Numbered from the stretch's first letter, positions 44,293 to 53,561 are shown. The stretch is 64,000 nt of DNA from Cyanobium sp. Cruz CV13-4-11 (GCF_024346055.1 NZ_JAGQCH010000008.1:79969-143968), one strand, 5' to 3'. Program-made: numbers and translations. The notes: generated by a model from the sequence alone, not told the origin.

Positions 44293-45351
44293 ATGCGTGC
44301 TCTGATCTGCGGCTACTACGGCGAGCACAACCTCGGCGACGACGCCCTGCTGGAGGTGCTGCTCGGCCAGCTCCCAGCTGGTTGCCAGCCGTTGGTGACC
44401 GCCCACGATCAGGAGCAGGTGCGCGCCCGGTTCGGCGTGGAGACCACCGACCGCCGCCGGCTGGGGGCGGTGCTCGTCGCCCTCGGCCGCTGCCAGGCCC
44501 TGGTGCTTGGCGGCGGCAGCCTGCTCCAGGACAGCACCAGCTTCAAGAGTCTTCTCTATTACGGTGCCCTGATGCTGGCGGCCCGGGCCCAGGGCAAGCC
44601 CGTGATCCTCTGGGGCCAGGGGTTGGGGCCCCTGCACCGCCAGCGCAGCCGTCTGTTGGCGCGCCTGCTGCTGAGCCAGGCCAGCGGCATCACCTGGCGC
44701 GACCAGGCCTCCGCCCGGCTTGCCGCCAGTTGGGGGATCAACGCCGGCCAGGGCAGTGATCCTGTCTGGGCACTGCCGCCGCAGGAGTGGCAAGGCCAGG
44801 GCGGCCCGATCATCCTCTGCTGGCGGCCCGTAGCCAGTCTCGATGGTCGCGGCTGGCGCCTGCTGCTGGAGGCCTTAGGCACCGTGGCCGAGCGCTGCGA
44901 CCGACCGCTGCACTGGTTGCCTTTCCACCAGGACCAGGACAGCGATCTGCTTTCAGAACTCGACCGGCGCGGCCTGCTCAGCGCTTCCCTGCGGCGCCGC
45001 AGCGTGGTGGTGCAGGCCAGCACCCCGGAGCAGGCGATGCAGCAGTTCCGGGCTGCCTCGCTGGTGTTGGCGATGCGCCTGCACGGCCTTATCCTCGCTG
45101 CCCTGGCCGGCAGCCCCTGCGCTGCCCTCAGCTACGACCCGAAGGTCACCGCCGCCGCAGAGTCCCTCGGCTGCCCCTGTCTCGATCTGGGTCGTCTGCC
45201 GCACGGCGAGCCCGGCGCGGATGCTGTGGCGCTGACGGCCACCTGGCAGGCGCTGGTCGATCAGCCTCCCGATCAGAATCGGCGCGAGCAGCTCCGCGCC
45301 GAGACCCGCATCCACGCCGAACTGCTGCAGAGGCTTCAGGCGATCGCCTGA
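44293..45351 (+). CDS. csaB: Polysaccharide pyruvyl transferase CsaB
   Basis: A 352-residue protein with the CsaB N-terminus CGYYGEHNLGDDALLEVLL, the nucleotide-type loop VLGGGSLLQDSTS, ILWGQGLGPL and the C-terminal MRLHGLILAALAGSPCAALSYDPK. CsaB attaches pyruvate ketals to cell-wall polysaccharide, which in other bacteria creates the binding site for S-layer proteins. An envelope role is likely here. It is convergent with the phosphatase gene. Confidence 0.92.
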   Translation: MRALICGYYGEHNLGDDALLEVLLGQLPAGCQPLVTAHDQEQVRARFGVETTDRRRLGAVLVALGRCQALVLGGGSLLQDSTSFKSLLYYGALMLAARAQGKPVILWGQGLGPLHRQRSRLLARLLLSQASGITWRDQASARLAASWGINAGQGSDPVWALPPQEWQGQGGPIILCWRPVASLDGRGWRLLLEALGTVAERCDRPLHWLPFHQDQDSDLLSELDRRGLLSASLRRRSVVVQASTPEQAMQQFRAASLVLAMRLHGLILAALAGSPCAALSYDPKVTAAAESLGCPCLDLGRLPHGEPGADAVALTATWQALVDQPPDQNRREQLRAETRIHAELLQRLQAIA

Positions 45352-45363
45352 GCAGCGCCGTGG

Positions 45364-46233
45364 CTAGATCAGGGCACCGCTGCGGTTGAGCCTGGCCTTG
45401 TCGAGTCGCTTGCTGCTGCTGCTCCACGCCTCAATCGTCAGGCTGTCAGGGTCGGCCTGCAGCGAGGCGAACCCATAGGTGCTCACCGCCTTGGCGCTGT
45501 TGGGGCCGGGCACGACCGGTCTGAGCGCGGCCCCTCCATTGCCGACGGTGAGGTATGTGGTGCCGCCGATCGGGACGCTGCGCTCATAGTTGTGATCGTG
45601 GCCGTTGATGTAGAGCTGCACGCCATGGCGGCGCAGCAGCGGGGTGAGCCGGCCGATCGCTTCCCGGTCGTCGCCATAGAGCCCTGATGAATAGATCGGA
45701 TGGTGCCCCACCAGCACCTTCCAGGGTGCACGGCTGGCAGCAAGGGCGGACCTCAGCCAGCTCATCTGCTGAGGCCAGTCGACATTGCTGTCGTGCATGA
45801 AGAATTCAACCGGGCCCTTCCGCAGGGTGTACCAACGCCCCTTCATGCCGAAGCCCGGGTAGGCGATCTGCCCGGCACCGTTGTTGGAGCGGATGTCGTG
45901 ATTGCCGAGCACGGCGTGAAACGGGACACCGGCCTTGAGCAGCTCTCTGTAGGGCCTCTCGAACTTGGCGCCCACTTCGCGCATATCGCCATTGTCATAG
46001 ATGTTGTCCCCAGCCATGACCACCAGATCCACAGGATCGCGGCGATGCAGGGCCGCCATGGCACTGCCGTTGGCGAATTGGTGGCGGTCGCCGCTGCCGC
46101 TGTCGGCCGTCGCCAGCCAGTGCAGCCGATCGGCAGGGGCGTCGCTTCCGGCCAGGACGCGGCGGTTGCCGGCGAGCAAGGCTGTGGCCGAGCCCAGGGC
46201 CAGATGCAGCAGTTGGCGGCGGCTGACGGTCAT
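45364..46233 (-). CDS. Tat-exported metallophosphatase, purple-acid-phosphatase-like
   Basis: A 289-residue protein. The N-terminus SRRQLLHLALGSATALLAG is Tat-like (twin Arg then a hydrophobic stretch). Calcineurin-type motifs follow: ATADSGSGD, VVMAGDNIYDNGD, VLGNHDIRS, LVGHHPIYSSG and INGHDHNYERS. The GHDHNYER form is typical of purple acid phosphatase-like enzymes. It probably releases phosphate from organic esters in the periplasm. ATG 46233 is preferred over 46245 because it places the Tat motif at the N-terminus. A PrxQ-like gene lies just upstream on the same strand, 35 bases away. Confidence 0.87.
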   Translation of the reverse strand: MTVSRRQLLHLALGSATALLAGNRRVLAGSDAPADRLHWLATADSGSGDRHQFANGSAMAALHRRDPVDLVVMAGDNIYDNGDMREVGAKFERPYRELLKAGVPFHAVLGNHDIRSNNGAGQIAYPGFGMKGRWYTLRKGPVEFFMHDSNVDWPQQMSWLRSALAASRAPWKVLVGHHPIYSSGLYGDDREAIGRLTPLLRRHGVQLYINGHDHNYERSVPIGGTTYLTVGNGGAALRPVVPGPNSAKAVSTYGFASLQADPDSLTIEAWSSSSKRLDKARLNRSGALI

Positions 46234-46268
46234 CGGAGCGGGCAACGGGGTACTGGGTCGGTGGAAGG

Positions 46269-46850
46269 TCAGGCAGCGATCGTGGCATCGCCGCTGTTCT
46301 GGATCCGTTGCAGTTCTGTCAGCACCTCCTGGGCATGGCCGGCGGGCCGTACCGCTGTCCAGAGGCTGCGCAGCACTCCGTCCGGGTCGATCAGGAAGGT
46401 GTGGCGGGCTGAGAAGGGGGCCAGCCAGGAGCCGTAGCGACGGCTGACGAGCCCGCCGGGATCGGAGAGCAGCGGGTAGGCCAGCCCCTCGCTGCCGCAG
46501 AACGACAGGTGGGCCTCGGCGTCATCGGCACTGACGCCCACCACCTCGGCGTTGAGGGAGTGAAAGCTGGCCAGGTCACGCTGAAAACCCCGGGCCTCCA
46601 GGGTGCAACCGCTGGTGAAATCCTTTGGGTAGAAGTAGAGGATCAGCCAGCGTCCCCGGAACCCATCGGTGGCCAGGTGGGCCTGCCTCACGGTCCCATC
46701 CACCCCCGGGGCCACACCGTCGAGATCGAAGGCTGGGGCTGGTTGGTCGATCGCCGGCAGGGTGCCCCCCAAGGCCCCAGCTCGGGCTGGACGGACCAGC
46801 AGGCCGACCCCGGCCAAGGCGGCACCAACGAGAAACCCACGACGCTCCAT
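46269..46850 (-). CDS. PrxQ/BCP-type peroxiredoxin with export signal
   Basis: A 193-residue thiol peroxidase. The N-terminus MERRGFLVGAALAGVGLLVRPARA looks like a Tat or Sec signal, so it probably works in the lumen or periplasm. The peroxidatic Cys is Cys82 in YPKDFTSGCTLEARGF. Where many PrxQ proteins have a second Cys five residues on, this one has Arg; the next Cys is 118 in HLSFCGSEGL, which may be the resolving residue. It reduces H2O2 and organic peroxides. It lies just upstream of the phosphatase gene. Confidence 0.9.
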   Translation of the reverse strand: MERRGFLVGAALAGVGLLVRPARAGALGGTLPAIDQPAPAFDLDGVAPGVDGTVRQAHLATDGFRGRWLILYFYPKDFTSGCTLEARGFQRDLASFHSLNAEVVGVSADDAEAHLSFCGSEGLAYPLLSDPGGLVSRRYGSWLAPFSARHTFLIDPDGVLRSLWTAVRPAGHAQEVLTELQRIQNSGDATIAA

Positions 46851-46872
46851 GAGCTTGGTCCTATCAGGCGCT

Positions 46873-46905
46873 GACCCTAGCGATGCTGCTTGCCCAGCCA
46901 GGGTC
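46873..46905. other. Inverted repeat downstream of rpmB
   Basis: GACCCTAGC (46873-46881) can pair with GCCAGGGTC (46897-46905), nine pairs with one GU depending on strand, across a 15-base loop. It lies in the 72-base gap between rpmB and the peroxiredoxin gene. There is no T-run, so a terminator role is uncertain. Confidence 0.35.
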
Positions 46906-46922
46906 AGGGGATCAGCGGTGGC

Positions 46923-47159
46923 TCAGATCTTGGCCAGGTTGACACCCAACTCCTTGGCGTAGGCGCCGAGACCCTTTTTCTGGATGGTTTTCAGGGCCTT
47001 GGTGGACACCCGCAGCTTGATGAAACGCTTACCCTCGGCCCACCACAGGCGCCGCTCCTGCAGATTCACCTGCTGCAGCTTCTTGGTGCGCACGTGGGAA
47101 TGGCTGACGGCCATGCCGTTGTTGGCGCGCTTGCCGGTGAGCTGACAGACCCGGGACAT
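46923..47159 (-). CDS. rpmB: 50S ribosomal protein L28
   Basis: A 78-residue basic protein with the L28 pattern: [51 protein letters not shown] and a C-terminal [15 protein letters not shown]. Length and motif match bacterial L28; it has no CxxC zinc pair. It lies downstream of the ABC operon on the same strand, with 83 bases between. Confidence 0.95.
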   Translation of the reverse strand: MSRVCQLTGKRANNGMAVSHSHVRTKKLQQVNLQERRLWWAEGKRFIKLRVSTKALKTIQKKGLGAYAKELGVNLAKI

Positions 47160-47242
47160 GACGTTGTGACGACGGTGAACAATTCAGGCCTGAGCCAGTT
47201 TGAGACTTTACCAAACAGGGCCAGGCCACGGCCCCGAGCCCA

Positions 47243-48241
47243 TCAGGGGGGAGGGAGTCTGGCGCCGCTCTGGGCATCGAACCAGAGTTCGTGCTGCCGC
47301 TCCCAGCTCAGGCGGGGCTCCGGGTGCATCGGCGCCTCCGCTGTGGTGAGCACCCGCAGAGCGCCCCACTGGGTCTGGAGCCAGAGGAGTTGCTGGTGGC
47401 CCCACCACTCCCGGCGCAGCAGCCGGGCCGCGACACCACCGTCGTCGGCCAGGTGAATGTGCTCGGGCCGCAGGCCCAGCTGACGCCCGGGCTCGATCGC
47501 CAGCAGGTTGATCGCCGGCCGCCCCAGGAAGGAGGCGACGAATCGGTTGGCGGGGTTGGTGTAGAGCTCCCTGGGGCTGCCCACCTGCTGCAGCCGGCCA
47601 GCGTCAAGCAGGGCGATGCGGTCGGCCATGCCCACGGCCTCCTGCTGGTCATGGGTGACGTAGATCACCGGCTGCTCGCGGCCACAAAGCAGCCGCCGCA
47701 GCTCCGGCCGCAGGTCCTCCCGCAGCTGGGCATCGAGATTGCTCATCGGCTCATCGAGCAGCACGATCCGCGGTTGGCGCAGCAAGGCCCGGGCCAGGGC
47801 CACCCGCTGGCGCTGGCCGCCGGAGAGCTGGGCGGGTCGGCGCTGGCGCAGCTCACCCAGCTGGAGCAGCTCGAGGGTGGCGTCGATGCGCTGCTGGCGC
47901 TCGCGGGGGGCCATGCCACGCACCTTCAGGCCCAGGTCCAGGTTGCCCTCCACGCTCAGGTGGGGGTAGAGGGCGTAGCTCTGGAAGACCATGGCCACCT
48001 GCCGTTCACCCGGGCTTCGTCCGGTGAGATCCACGCCGTCCAGCAGCACCTGTCCCCCGCTGGCCGGATCGAGCCCTGCCACCAGGCGCAGGGTGGTGGA
48101 TTTGCCGCAGCCGCTGGGTCCGAGCAGGGCGACACACTCGCCCGGGGCGACCTGCAGATCGAGCCGATCCAGCAGGCGCCGATCCCCCACCTGGCGGCAC
48201 AGCTGACGCAGTTCCAGACCGGCAGCGGAGCTGGGGCTCAT
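47243..48241 (-). CDS. Sugar ABC transporter ATP-binding protein (MalK/UgpC-like)
   Basis: A 332-residue ATPase. Walker A is [12 protein letters not shown], the signature is QLSGGQRQRVALARALL and Walker B is RIVLLDEPMSNLDA, followed by VIYVTHDQQEA. A C-terminal TOBE-type region (about 235-332) includes LGLRPEHIHLAD, as in MalK/UgpC proteins that energise carbohydrate uptake. It is the last gene of a four-gene leftward operon in which each stop overlaps the next start by four bases. Confidence 0.92.
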   Translation of the reverse strand: MSPSSAAGLELRQLCRQVGDRRLLDRLDLQVAPGECVALLGPSGCGKSTTLRLVAGLDPASGGQVLLDGVDLTGRSPGERQVAMVFQSYALYPHLSVEGNLDLGLKVRGMAPRERQQRIDATLELLQLGELRQRRPAQLSGGQRQRVALARALLRQPRIVLLDEPMSNLDAQLREDLRPELRRLLCGREQPVIYVTHDQQEAVGMADRIALLDAGRLQQVGSPRELYTNPANRFVASFLGRPAINLLAIEPGRQLGLRPEHIHLADDGGVAARLLRREWWGHQQLLWLQTQWGALRVLTTAEAPMHPEPRLSWERQHELWFDAQSGARLPPP

Positions 48242-49032
48242 CCCTTCACCGCCCCGCGGGTCAGTCCCGAGACGATCGACCTCTGGGCCACCAGCACCAG
48301 CAGCAGCAGGGGCAGGCTGCCCAGCACGGTGGCTGCGGCGAAGGCTCCGTAGGGGATGGTGAACACCGAACCGCCCCCGATCCGGGCGATGGCGATCGGC
48401 AGGGTGAGCAGATCACTGCGGCTGATCCAGGTGAGGGCGATGGCGTACTCGTTCCAGCTGGCCAGGAACACCAGGATGGCCGTGCTAGCCAGGGCCGGCC
48501 CCAGCAAGGGCAGAAGCACGAATCGGAGTCGCTGCCCCAGCCCCAGCCCCTCGAGTCGTGCCGCATCCTCCAGCTCCCCGGGAAGGTCGGCGAAGGCGGC
48601 CCGCAGCAGCAGCACCGCCAGGGGCAGGGACAGGGCCGCGTAGGGCAGGCTGAGGGCGAGCAGGTTGTTGGCCAGGCCGAAGCTTCTGGCGATCTCCAGC
48701 AGGGCCAGGAACAGCAGCACGGTGGGGAACATGGCCGCCGCCGCCAGAGCCAGCCCCACCCCCCAGCGCATCGGACCCCGCAGCTTCTGCAGGCCATAGG
48801 CGCAGGGCACCGCCAGCAGCAGGGTGAGCAGGGTGGTGGCCAGCCCCACCAGGGTGCTGTTGGTCAGGTACTGCCAGAAGGGGGGATCTCCGCAGAGCAC
48901 CAGCTGGTAATTGGCCAGCGTCCAGGGATTGCCTTCGCGCAGGGGCGCCACCAGGGCCTCCGGGCGCAGCAGGGAGGTGCGCAGCTGCCAGAGCAGGGGC
49001 CCCAGGCTCCAGAGCAGCACGAGCAGCCTCAT
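48238..49032 (-). CDS. Sugar ABC transporter permease (MalG/UgpE-like)
   Basis: A 264-residue membrane protein with six predicted helices. The coupling motif is ELEDAARLEGLGLGQRLRFVLLPLL, equivalent to EAA...G...I.LP, at about residues 150-174. It is the second permease of the importer. It overlaps both neighbours by four bases. The short N-terminal region before the first helix pair agrees with the MalG-type subfamily. Confidence 0.9.
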   Translation of the reverse strand: MRLLVLLWSLGPLLWQLRTSLLRPEALVAPLREGNPWTLANYQLVLCGDPPFWQYLTNSTLVGLATTLLTLLLAVPCAYGLQKLRGPMRWGVGLALAAAAMFPTVLLFLALLEIARSFGLANNLLALSLPYAALSLPLAVLLLRAAFADLPGELEDAARLEGLGLGQRLRFVLLPLLGPALASTAILVFLASWNEYAIALTWISRSDLLTLPIAIARIGGGSVFTIPYGAFAAATVLGSLPLLLLVLVAQRSIVSGLTRGAVKG

Positions 49033-49916
49033 GCCGCCCGCTCCGTGGCGTGCCCCTGGCCGTGGCGGCGCAGCAGCAGCCAGCCGCCGCCCAGGGACAC
49101 CAGCAGCAGCAGGAAGGTGGCGAGCATGACGGTGCTGGCGTAGCCGAAGTCGAGGAACCGCATGGCGTTCAGGTAGGCATAGAGGGCCAGGCTCTCGGTG
49201 CTGCCGGCCGGCCCGCCACCCGTGAGCACCTGGATCAGGTCGAACACCCCCAGGGCCTGGGCGAGCCGGAACAGCAGGGCCAGGGTGAGGTAGGGCACCA
49301 ACAGGGGCAGGGTGAGGCGCCGCAGGATCTGCAGGCGGCTGGCCCCCTCCAGGCGCAGGGCCTCCTCCAGATCCACCGGAATGGTCTGCAACCCCGCCAG
49401 CAGCAGCAGGGCCACGAACGGCATGGTTTTCCAGACATCCGCCAGCACCACGAAGAACCAGGTGGTGGCTGGGGTGGAGAGGAAGCCGTAGCTGCTGCCG
49501 CCCAGGGAGCGGATGGCGGCGTTGATCGGGCCATGGGGATCGTTGAGGATCCAGCGCCAGCCCAGGGCCATCACCGTGGTGGGCAGGGCCCAGGGCAGCA
49601 GGGTCAGGGCCCGCAGGGGGCCCCGACCCCGCAGGGGACGATGCAGCAGCAGGGCCAGGGCGAGGCCACCCAGCAGTTCCAGGCTCACCGAGCAGAGGGC
49701 GAAGCGCAGGGTCTGGCCCGCATCCGTCCAGAAACGGGCGTCGTCGAGCAGCCGCCCCCAGTTGGCGCCGCCATTCGGCACGGGCACGAGGCCGGTGAGC
49801 ACCGAGCTGGCCTGCAGGCTCAGCCAGCCGTAGCGCAGCAGGGGGTAGAGAAACACCGAAGCCAGCAGCAGCAAGGCCGGCAACATCAACAGCAGGGAGA
49901 CCGTGGGAGCGCTCAT
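49029..49916 (-). CDS. Sugar ABC transporter permease (MalF/UgpA-like)
   Basis: A 295-residue membrane protein with six predicted helices. The coupling motif is DLEEALRLEGASRLQILRRLTLPLLVP (about 180-207). The following VLTGGGPAGSTESLALYAYLNAMRFLDFGYAS is typical of the MalF/UgpA side. It forms the channel with the MalG-like subunit encoded downstream. Four-base overlaps on both sides suggest tight coupling. Confidence 0.9.
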   Translation of the reverse strand: MSAPTVSLLLMLPALLLLASVFLYPLLRYGWLSLQASSVLTGLVPVPNGGANWGRLLDDARFWTDAGQTLRFALCSVSLELLGGLALALLLHRPLRGRGPLRALTLLPWALPTTVMALGWRWILNDPHGPINAAIRSLGGSSYGFLSTPATTWFFVVLADVWKTMPFVALLLLAGLQTIPVDLEEALRLEGASRLQILRRLTLPLLVPYLTLALLFRLAQALGVFDLIQVLTGGGPAGSTESLALYAYLNAMRFLDFGYASTVMLATFLLLLVSLGGGWLLLRRHGQGHATERAA

Positions 49917-51238
49917 GGGTCTGCTGGTCCGCTCCCCGGGGGACCGGCCAGGGAGCGCAGCACCTGCAGACTCTGCCGCTGGGCGGTGCCCATGGTCTGC
50001 TCAGGCCCCCCCTGGCCGGTGAGCATGCCGTTCACCTGACGGGCCAGCAGGTCGCTGAGCTGGGCGTAGGCCGGCGTGGGCGGCCGCAGCTGGGGATGTT
50101 GCAGGGCCTGCCGCTGCACCGCCAGCATCGGGGCGCGGCGCTGCAGGTCCGGGTCGTCATAGAGCGCGCTCCAGGTGGGGGCGTAGCCCTGCTCGAGGGC
50201 GAGCTGGCGCTGCACCACCGGGCCGGTGAGCCAGCGGATCACCGCCACCGCCTCCTCGGGATGGGGGCTGCCCTTGATCAGGGACAGGCCCCAGGTGCCC
50301 AGGGTGCCCCCTCCCTGCTCCCCCGGGGCGCCGACCATCGCGGTGACGCCCACCTTGCCCTTCACCGGCCCATCGCCCTTCTCGATCTCCCGCCAGGCGT
50401 AGGGCCAGTTGCGCAGAAAGGCGGCCTCACCGGCGGCAAAGGACTGCAGGGCATCGTTCTCGGCGTAGTTGGCCACCGCCCTGGGGCTCACCCCATCGCG
50501 CAGCAGGCCATCCAGCCAGGCGGCCGCCGCCACGGCCTGCGGACTGTCCAGCTGTGTGCGTGCGGTGGCGTCATCCCACCAGCGGGCGCCGAAGCCCTGA
50601 AGCATCTCCACCATCACGCAGCTCAGCCCCTCGTACTGGCGGCCCTGCCAGAGGTAGCCCCAGCGCACCCTGCCATGGCGCTGCAGGTCGCGGGAGATGG
50701 CCACCAGCTCCGAGGTGTCCCGGGGCGGGCGTGGCATCAGATCGGTTCGCCAGTAGAGCAGGCCCGTGTCGCCGGTGAGGGGCATGCGCCAGAGGTGCTC
50801 GCCCAGGCCGTTGCCCAGCCGGGCACCGGGCTCCATCGCCTCCAGCACCTCCGGGCCGAACCAGCGCTCCAACGGCACAAACCAGCCGGCGGCCACGTAC
50901 TTCGGCAGCCAGCTGACATCCACCAGCAGCAGATCGAAGGGGGCTTCCCCCAGCAGCAGGCTGCTGATGGCCAGGTCGGAAATGGTCTCGGTGTCCAGGG
51001 GGCCTCGGATCACCTCCACCGCCACCCCGGAGCCGCTGGCGTTGAAGCGTGCCACCGGCCCGGCCACCGCATCGGCCAGGGGGGCGGGCATCAGCACCCG
51101 GATCGGCACCGGCTCCGCCGCGACCGCCTGCAACGCCTTCTGCCCGGTGGCGGAGAGCAGCAGCAGCAGCAGGACCGCCAGCAGACCCACAACGGCGGGC
51201 TGCCGCCGCAGGCTGGAGAAGGGGGGGCGGGCCGCCAT
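49913..51238 (-). CDS. Sugar-type ABC transporter substrate-binding protein
   Basis: A 441-residue extracytoplasmic binding protein. It has an N-terminal export signal or anchor (about residues 15-41, LLAVLLLLLLSATGQ...) with no lipobox Cys. The body matches family 1 carbohydrate-binding proteins: FDLLLVDVSWLPKYVAAGWFVPL, LWRMPLTGDTGLLYWRTDLM, GEAAFLRNWPYAW and GTLGTWGLSLIKGSPHPEEA. It is the first gene of the operon and would define substrate choice. The substrate could be glucosylglycerol, trehalose, sucrose or another sugar; sequence alone does not decide. Confidence 0.9.
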   Translation of the reverse strand: MAARPPFSSLRRQPAVVGLLAVLLLLLLSATGQKALQAVAAEPVPIRVLMPAPLADAVAGPVARFNASGSGVAVEVIRGPLDTETISDLAISSLLLGEAPFDLLLVDVSWLPKYVAAGWFVPLERWFGPEVLEAMEPGARLGNGLGEHLWRMPLTGDTGLLYWRTDLMPRPPRDTSELVAISRDLQRHGRVRWGYLWQGRQYEGLSCVMVEMLQGFGARWWDDATARTQLDSPQAVAAAAWLDGLLRDGVSPRAVANYAENDALQSFAAGEAAFLRNWPYAWREIEKGDGPVKGKVGVTAMVGAPGEQGGGTLGTWGLSLIKGSPHPEEAVAVIRWLTGPVVQRQLALEQGYAPTWSALYDDPDLQRRAPMLAVQRQALQHPQLRPPTPAYAQLSDLLARQVNGMLTGQGGPEQTMGTAQRQSLQVLRSLAGPPGSGPADP

Positions 51239-51296
51239 GGGCCAACGTTACGCGGCCCGTTCCGATCCCCAGGCGACCGCCCCGTTGCCGCTGGGC

Positions 51297-53219
51297 TCAG
51301 AGGCCCCGCTGCATCAGTTGCCCCATCAGGTCGGAGCTGCGCTGCTGGAAGCCGGCCAGCTGGTTGGGTTCCAGGCCCCCGACGGCCAGGCGGGCCACCT
51401 CATAGATGTGGCGGCTGAGATCCTCCGCCAGCTGGCGGCTGGGGGAGGTGGTGTCGGAGCCGGTGATGACGGCGCCGGCAGAGAGCTTGAGCAGACCCTC
51501 CACCAGGGGATGGCGGCGGTTCACCAGCAGCACGTGGTGGTCAGGCAGGCCCGGCAGCCGTTGCTCCATCAGGGCTCCCATGTCGTTGAGGCGGCGCATC
51601 TGCTCCGGCAGCAGGATCAGGGCCGCCGGTGAGCCGTCCCCCTTCAGCGACTGCACCTGGATGGTGATCTTGTTGTTGTCGAGGGCGGCCTTGAACAGGT
51701 CACGGAGCTTCTCACCATTGTCCTTGCCTTCGGCGTCGGCCAGCTCGCTCTCGGGCTCATGCAGGCTGGCGTCGAGCTCGGCGTCGACCCGCTGGAAACG
51801 CAGGTCGCCATGGCGGGCCTCCAGCCAGGGGATGAACTGGGAGTCGATCAGGGTGTCGGCGAGCAGTACCTCCGCCCCCTGTCCTTTCCACAGGGCCAGG
51901 GCCCCGGCCTGCCCGGCCTCATCGGTGCAGTACAGGATCCGATCGGCGTTATCGCCGGCCAGGCGGCCCCGGTAGCCGGCCAGGGTGGTGTAGGTGCGGC
52001 CATCGGTGGCAACCGGGTCGAGGCCGGTGCTCTCCTCGCCGTCCTCGGCCGGCTGGGCGGCCGCCGCGGTGGTGCCGTACAGGATGAGGTCGGCCACCTG
52101 CTCGGCGAACTTCTCGTCCTCCATGGCGCCGATCTTGATGAACGGGGCCAGCGAATCCCAGATCGCGGCGTAGCGGGCCGGTTCGTCGCGGTGCAGCTCC
52201 TTGAGACGGTCGCCCACCTTCTTGGCCACGAAGCCGCCGATCGAGCGCACCCGGCGGTCGGTCTGCAGGGCGCTGCGGCTGACGTTCAGCGGGATATCGG
52301 GCGAATCGATCACGCCCCGCAGGGGCAGCAGGTAGCGGGGCACCACCTCCTTGATCGAATCACTGACGAACACCTGGTTGCAGTAGAGGCGGATCTCCCC
52401 CTTTTCCCAGTCGGCGCGGCCGGTGATCCTGGGGAAATAGAGGATGCCCTGCAGGTTGTAGGGGTAGTCGGTGTTGAGGTGCACCCAGAGCAGGGGATCG
52501 CCCTGGAAGGGGTACAGATAGCGGTAAAGGTTGATGTAATCCTCGTCGCTGAGGTCGCGGGGACTCTTGCGCCAGGGGGCCTCCCGCTTGTTGACGGTTT
52601 CACCGTCCAGCTGCACCGCCACCGGCAGGAAGTCGCAGTAGGTGGTGATCAGGGTGCGGATTCTGGAGGGCTCGATATACTCCACCTCCTCCACCATCAG
52701 GTGCAGGATCACATCGGTGCCGGGTTCGGAGCGCTCGGCCCCCTCGAGGCTGAAGTTGGGAGAGCCGTCGCAGCTCCAGCGCACCGCCTCGGCGCCGGGT
52801 CTGGCACTCAGGCTGACCAGCTCCACCCGGGAGGCCACCATGAAACTGGAGTAGAAGCCCAGGCCGAAGTGGCCGATGATGGCATCACTCTCGCTCTTGT
52901 ACTTCTCGAGGAAGTCCTCGGCGCTGGAGAAGGCCACCTGGTTGATGTAGCGCTTCACCTCATCGGCGGTCATGCCGATGCCGTTGTCGCTGATGGTGAG
53001 GGTCTTGGCCTCCCGGTCGATGCGGATGGAGATCGTTCCTTCATCTCCCTCGCTGCAGTCGCCGGCCATGGCGGCCATGCGGCGCTTGCTGATGGCATCG
53101 ACGCCGTTGCTGACCAGCTCCCGCAGGAACACTTCATGGCCGGAATAGACGGCCTTCTTGATGATCGGGAAGATGTTCTCGGTGTGGATCTGAATCTGGC
53201 CCTGTTCCAGCACCGTCAT
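51297..53219 (-). CDS. htpG: Molecular chaperone HtpG (Hsp90)
   Basis: A 640-residue Hsp90. The N-terminal ATPase domain has FLRELVSNGVDAISKRR, LTISDNGIGMTADEVKRYINQVAFSSAEDF and IGHFGLGFYSSFMVA. The middle domain has WRKSPRDLSDEDYINLYRYLYPF and LYCNQVFVSDSIKEVVPRYLLPLRGVIDSPDIPLNVSRSALQ. The C-terminal dimerisation region is shorter and diverged, as in cyanobacteria, where HtpG is needed under heat and oxidative stress. ATG 53219 is chosen on homology; the frame is open to 53414. No CIRCE-like inverted repeat was noticed upstream. Confidence 0.96.
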   Translation of the reverse strand: MTVLEQGQIQIHTENIFPIIKKAVYSGHEVFLRELVSNGVDAISKRRMAAMAGDCSEGDEGTISIRIDREAKTLTISDNGIGMTADEVKRYINQVAFSSAEDFLEKYKSESDAIIGHFGLGFYSSFMVASRVELVSLSARPGAEAVRWSCDGSPNFSLEGAERSEPGTDVILHLMVEEVEYIEPSRIRTLITTYCDFLPVAVQLDGETVNKREAPWRKSPRDLSDEDYINLYRYLYPFQGDPLLWVHLNTDYPYNLQGILYFPRITGRADWEKGEIRLYCNQVFVSDSIKEVVPRYLLPLRGVIDSPDIPLNVSRSALQTDRRVRSIGGFVAKKVGDRLKELHRDEPARYAAIWDSLAPFIKIGAMEDEKFAEQVADLILYGTTAAAAQPAEDGEESTGLDPVATDGRTYTTLAGYRGRLAGDNADRILYCTDEAGQAGALALWKGQGAEVLLADTLIDSQFIPWLEARHGDLRFQRVDAELDASLHEPESELADAEGKDNGEKLRDLFKAALDNNKITIQVQSLKGDGSPAALILLPEQMRRLNDMGALMEQRLPGLPDHHVLLVNRRHPLVEGLLKLSAGAVITGSDTTSPSRQLAEDLSRHIYEVARLAVGGLEPNQLAGFQQRSSDLMGQLMQRGL

Positions 53220-53307
53220 GGCGAATGAGAAGAATCGCTCTGAACCTAGGTGGGGCGTGCGCGGCGGCTCAAGCCCGGCGAGGGTGGGGTCCCCGAACCA
53301 GCGGAAC

Positions 53308-53535
53308 TCAGGCGCCGGGCTTCTGCAGGTCGGGCCGCTCCTCCGGCAGGATCGCCCCCGCCACCGGACACACCTGCAGGCAGATGCCGCAGTCGATGCA
53401 GGTGTCGAAATCAATCCAGAAGAAGGCGGTTCCCTTGCTGTTCGCCCCCGCTCCGGGGTGGATGCAGGCCACCGGACAGGCGTCGACGCAGTCGGCCACG
53501 CCCTCGCAGACGTTGGTGACGATCGAGTGGGCCAT
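53308..53535 (-). CDS. Two-cluster bacterial-type ferredoxin
   Basis: A 75-residue ferredoxin with two cysteine sets: CEGVADCVDACPVACIHPG near the N-terminus and CIDCGICLQVCPVAGAI in the second half. The second set is a standard CxxCxxCxxxCP [4Fe-4S] site. The first is spaced differently (C-x5-C-x3-C), which may hold a [3Fe-4S] or [4Fe-4S] cluster. Electron partners are unknown. ATG 53535 is used; longer in-frame starts run into hisZ, whose stop lies 26 bases upstream. Confidence 0.88.
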   Translation of the reverse strand: MAHSIVTNVCEGVADCVDACPVACIHPGAGANSKGTAFFWIDFDTCIDCGICLQVCPVAGAILPEERPDLQKPGA

Positions 53536-53561
53536 CGATGGGAAGACGCAGCGGCGGGATC

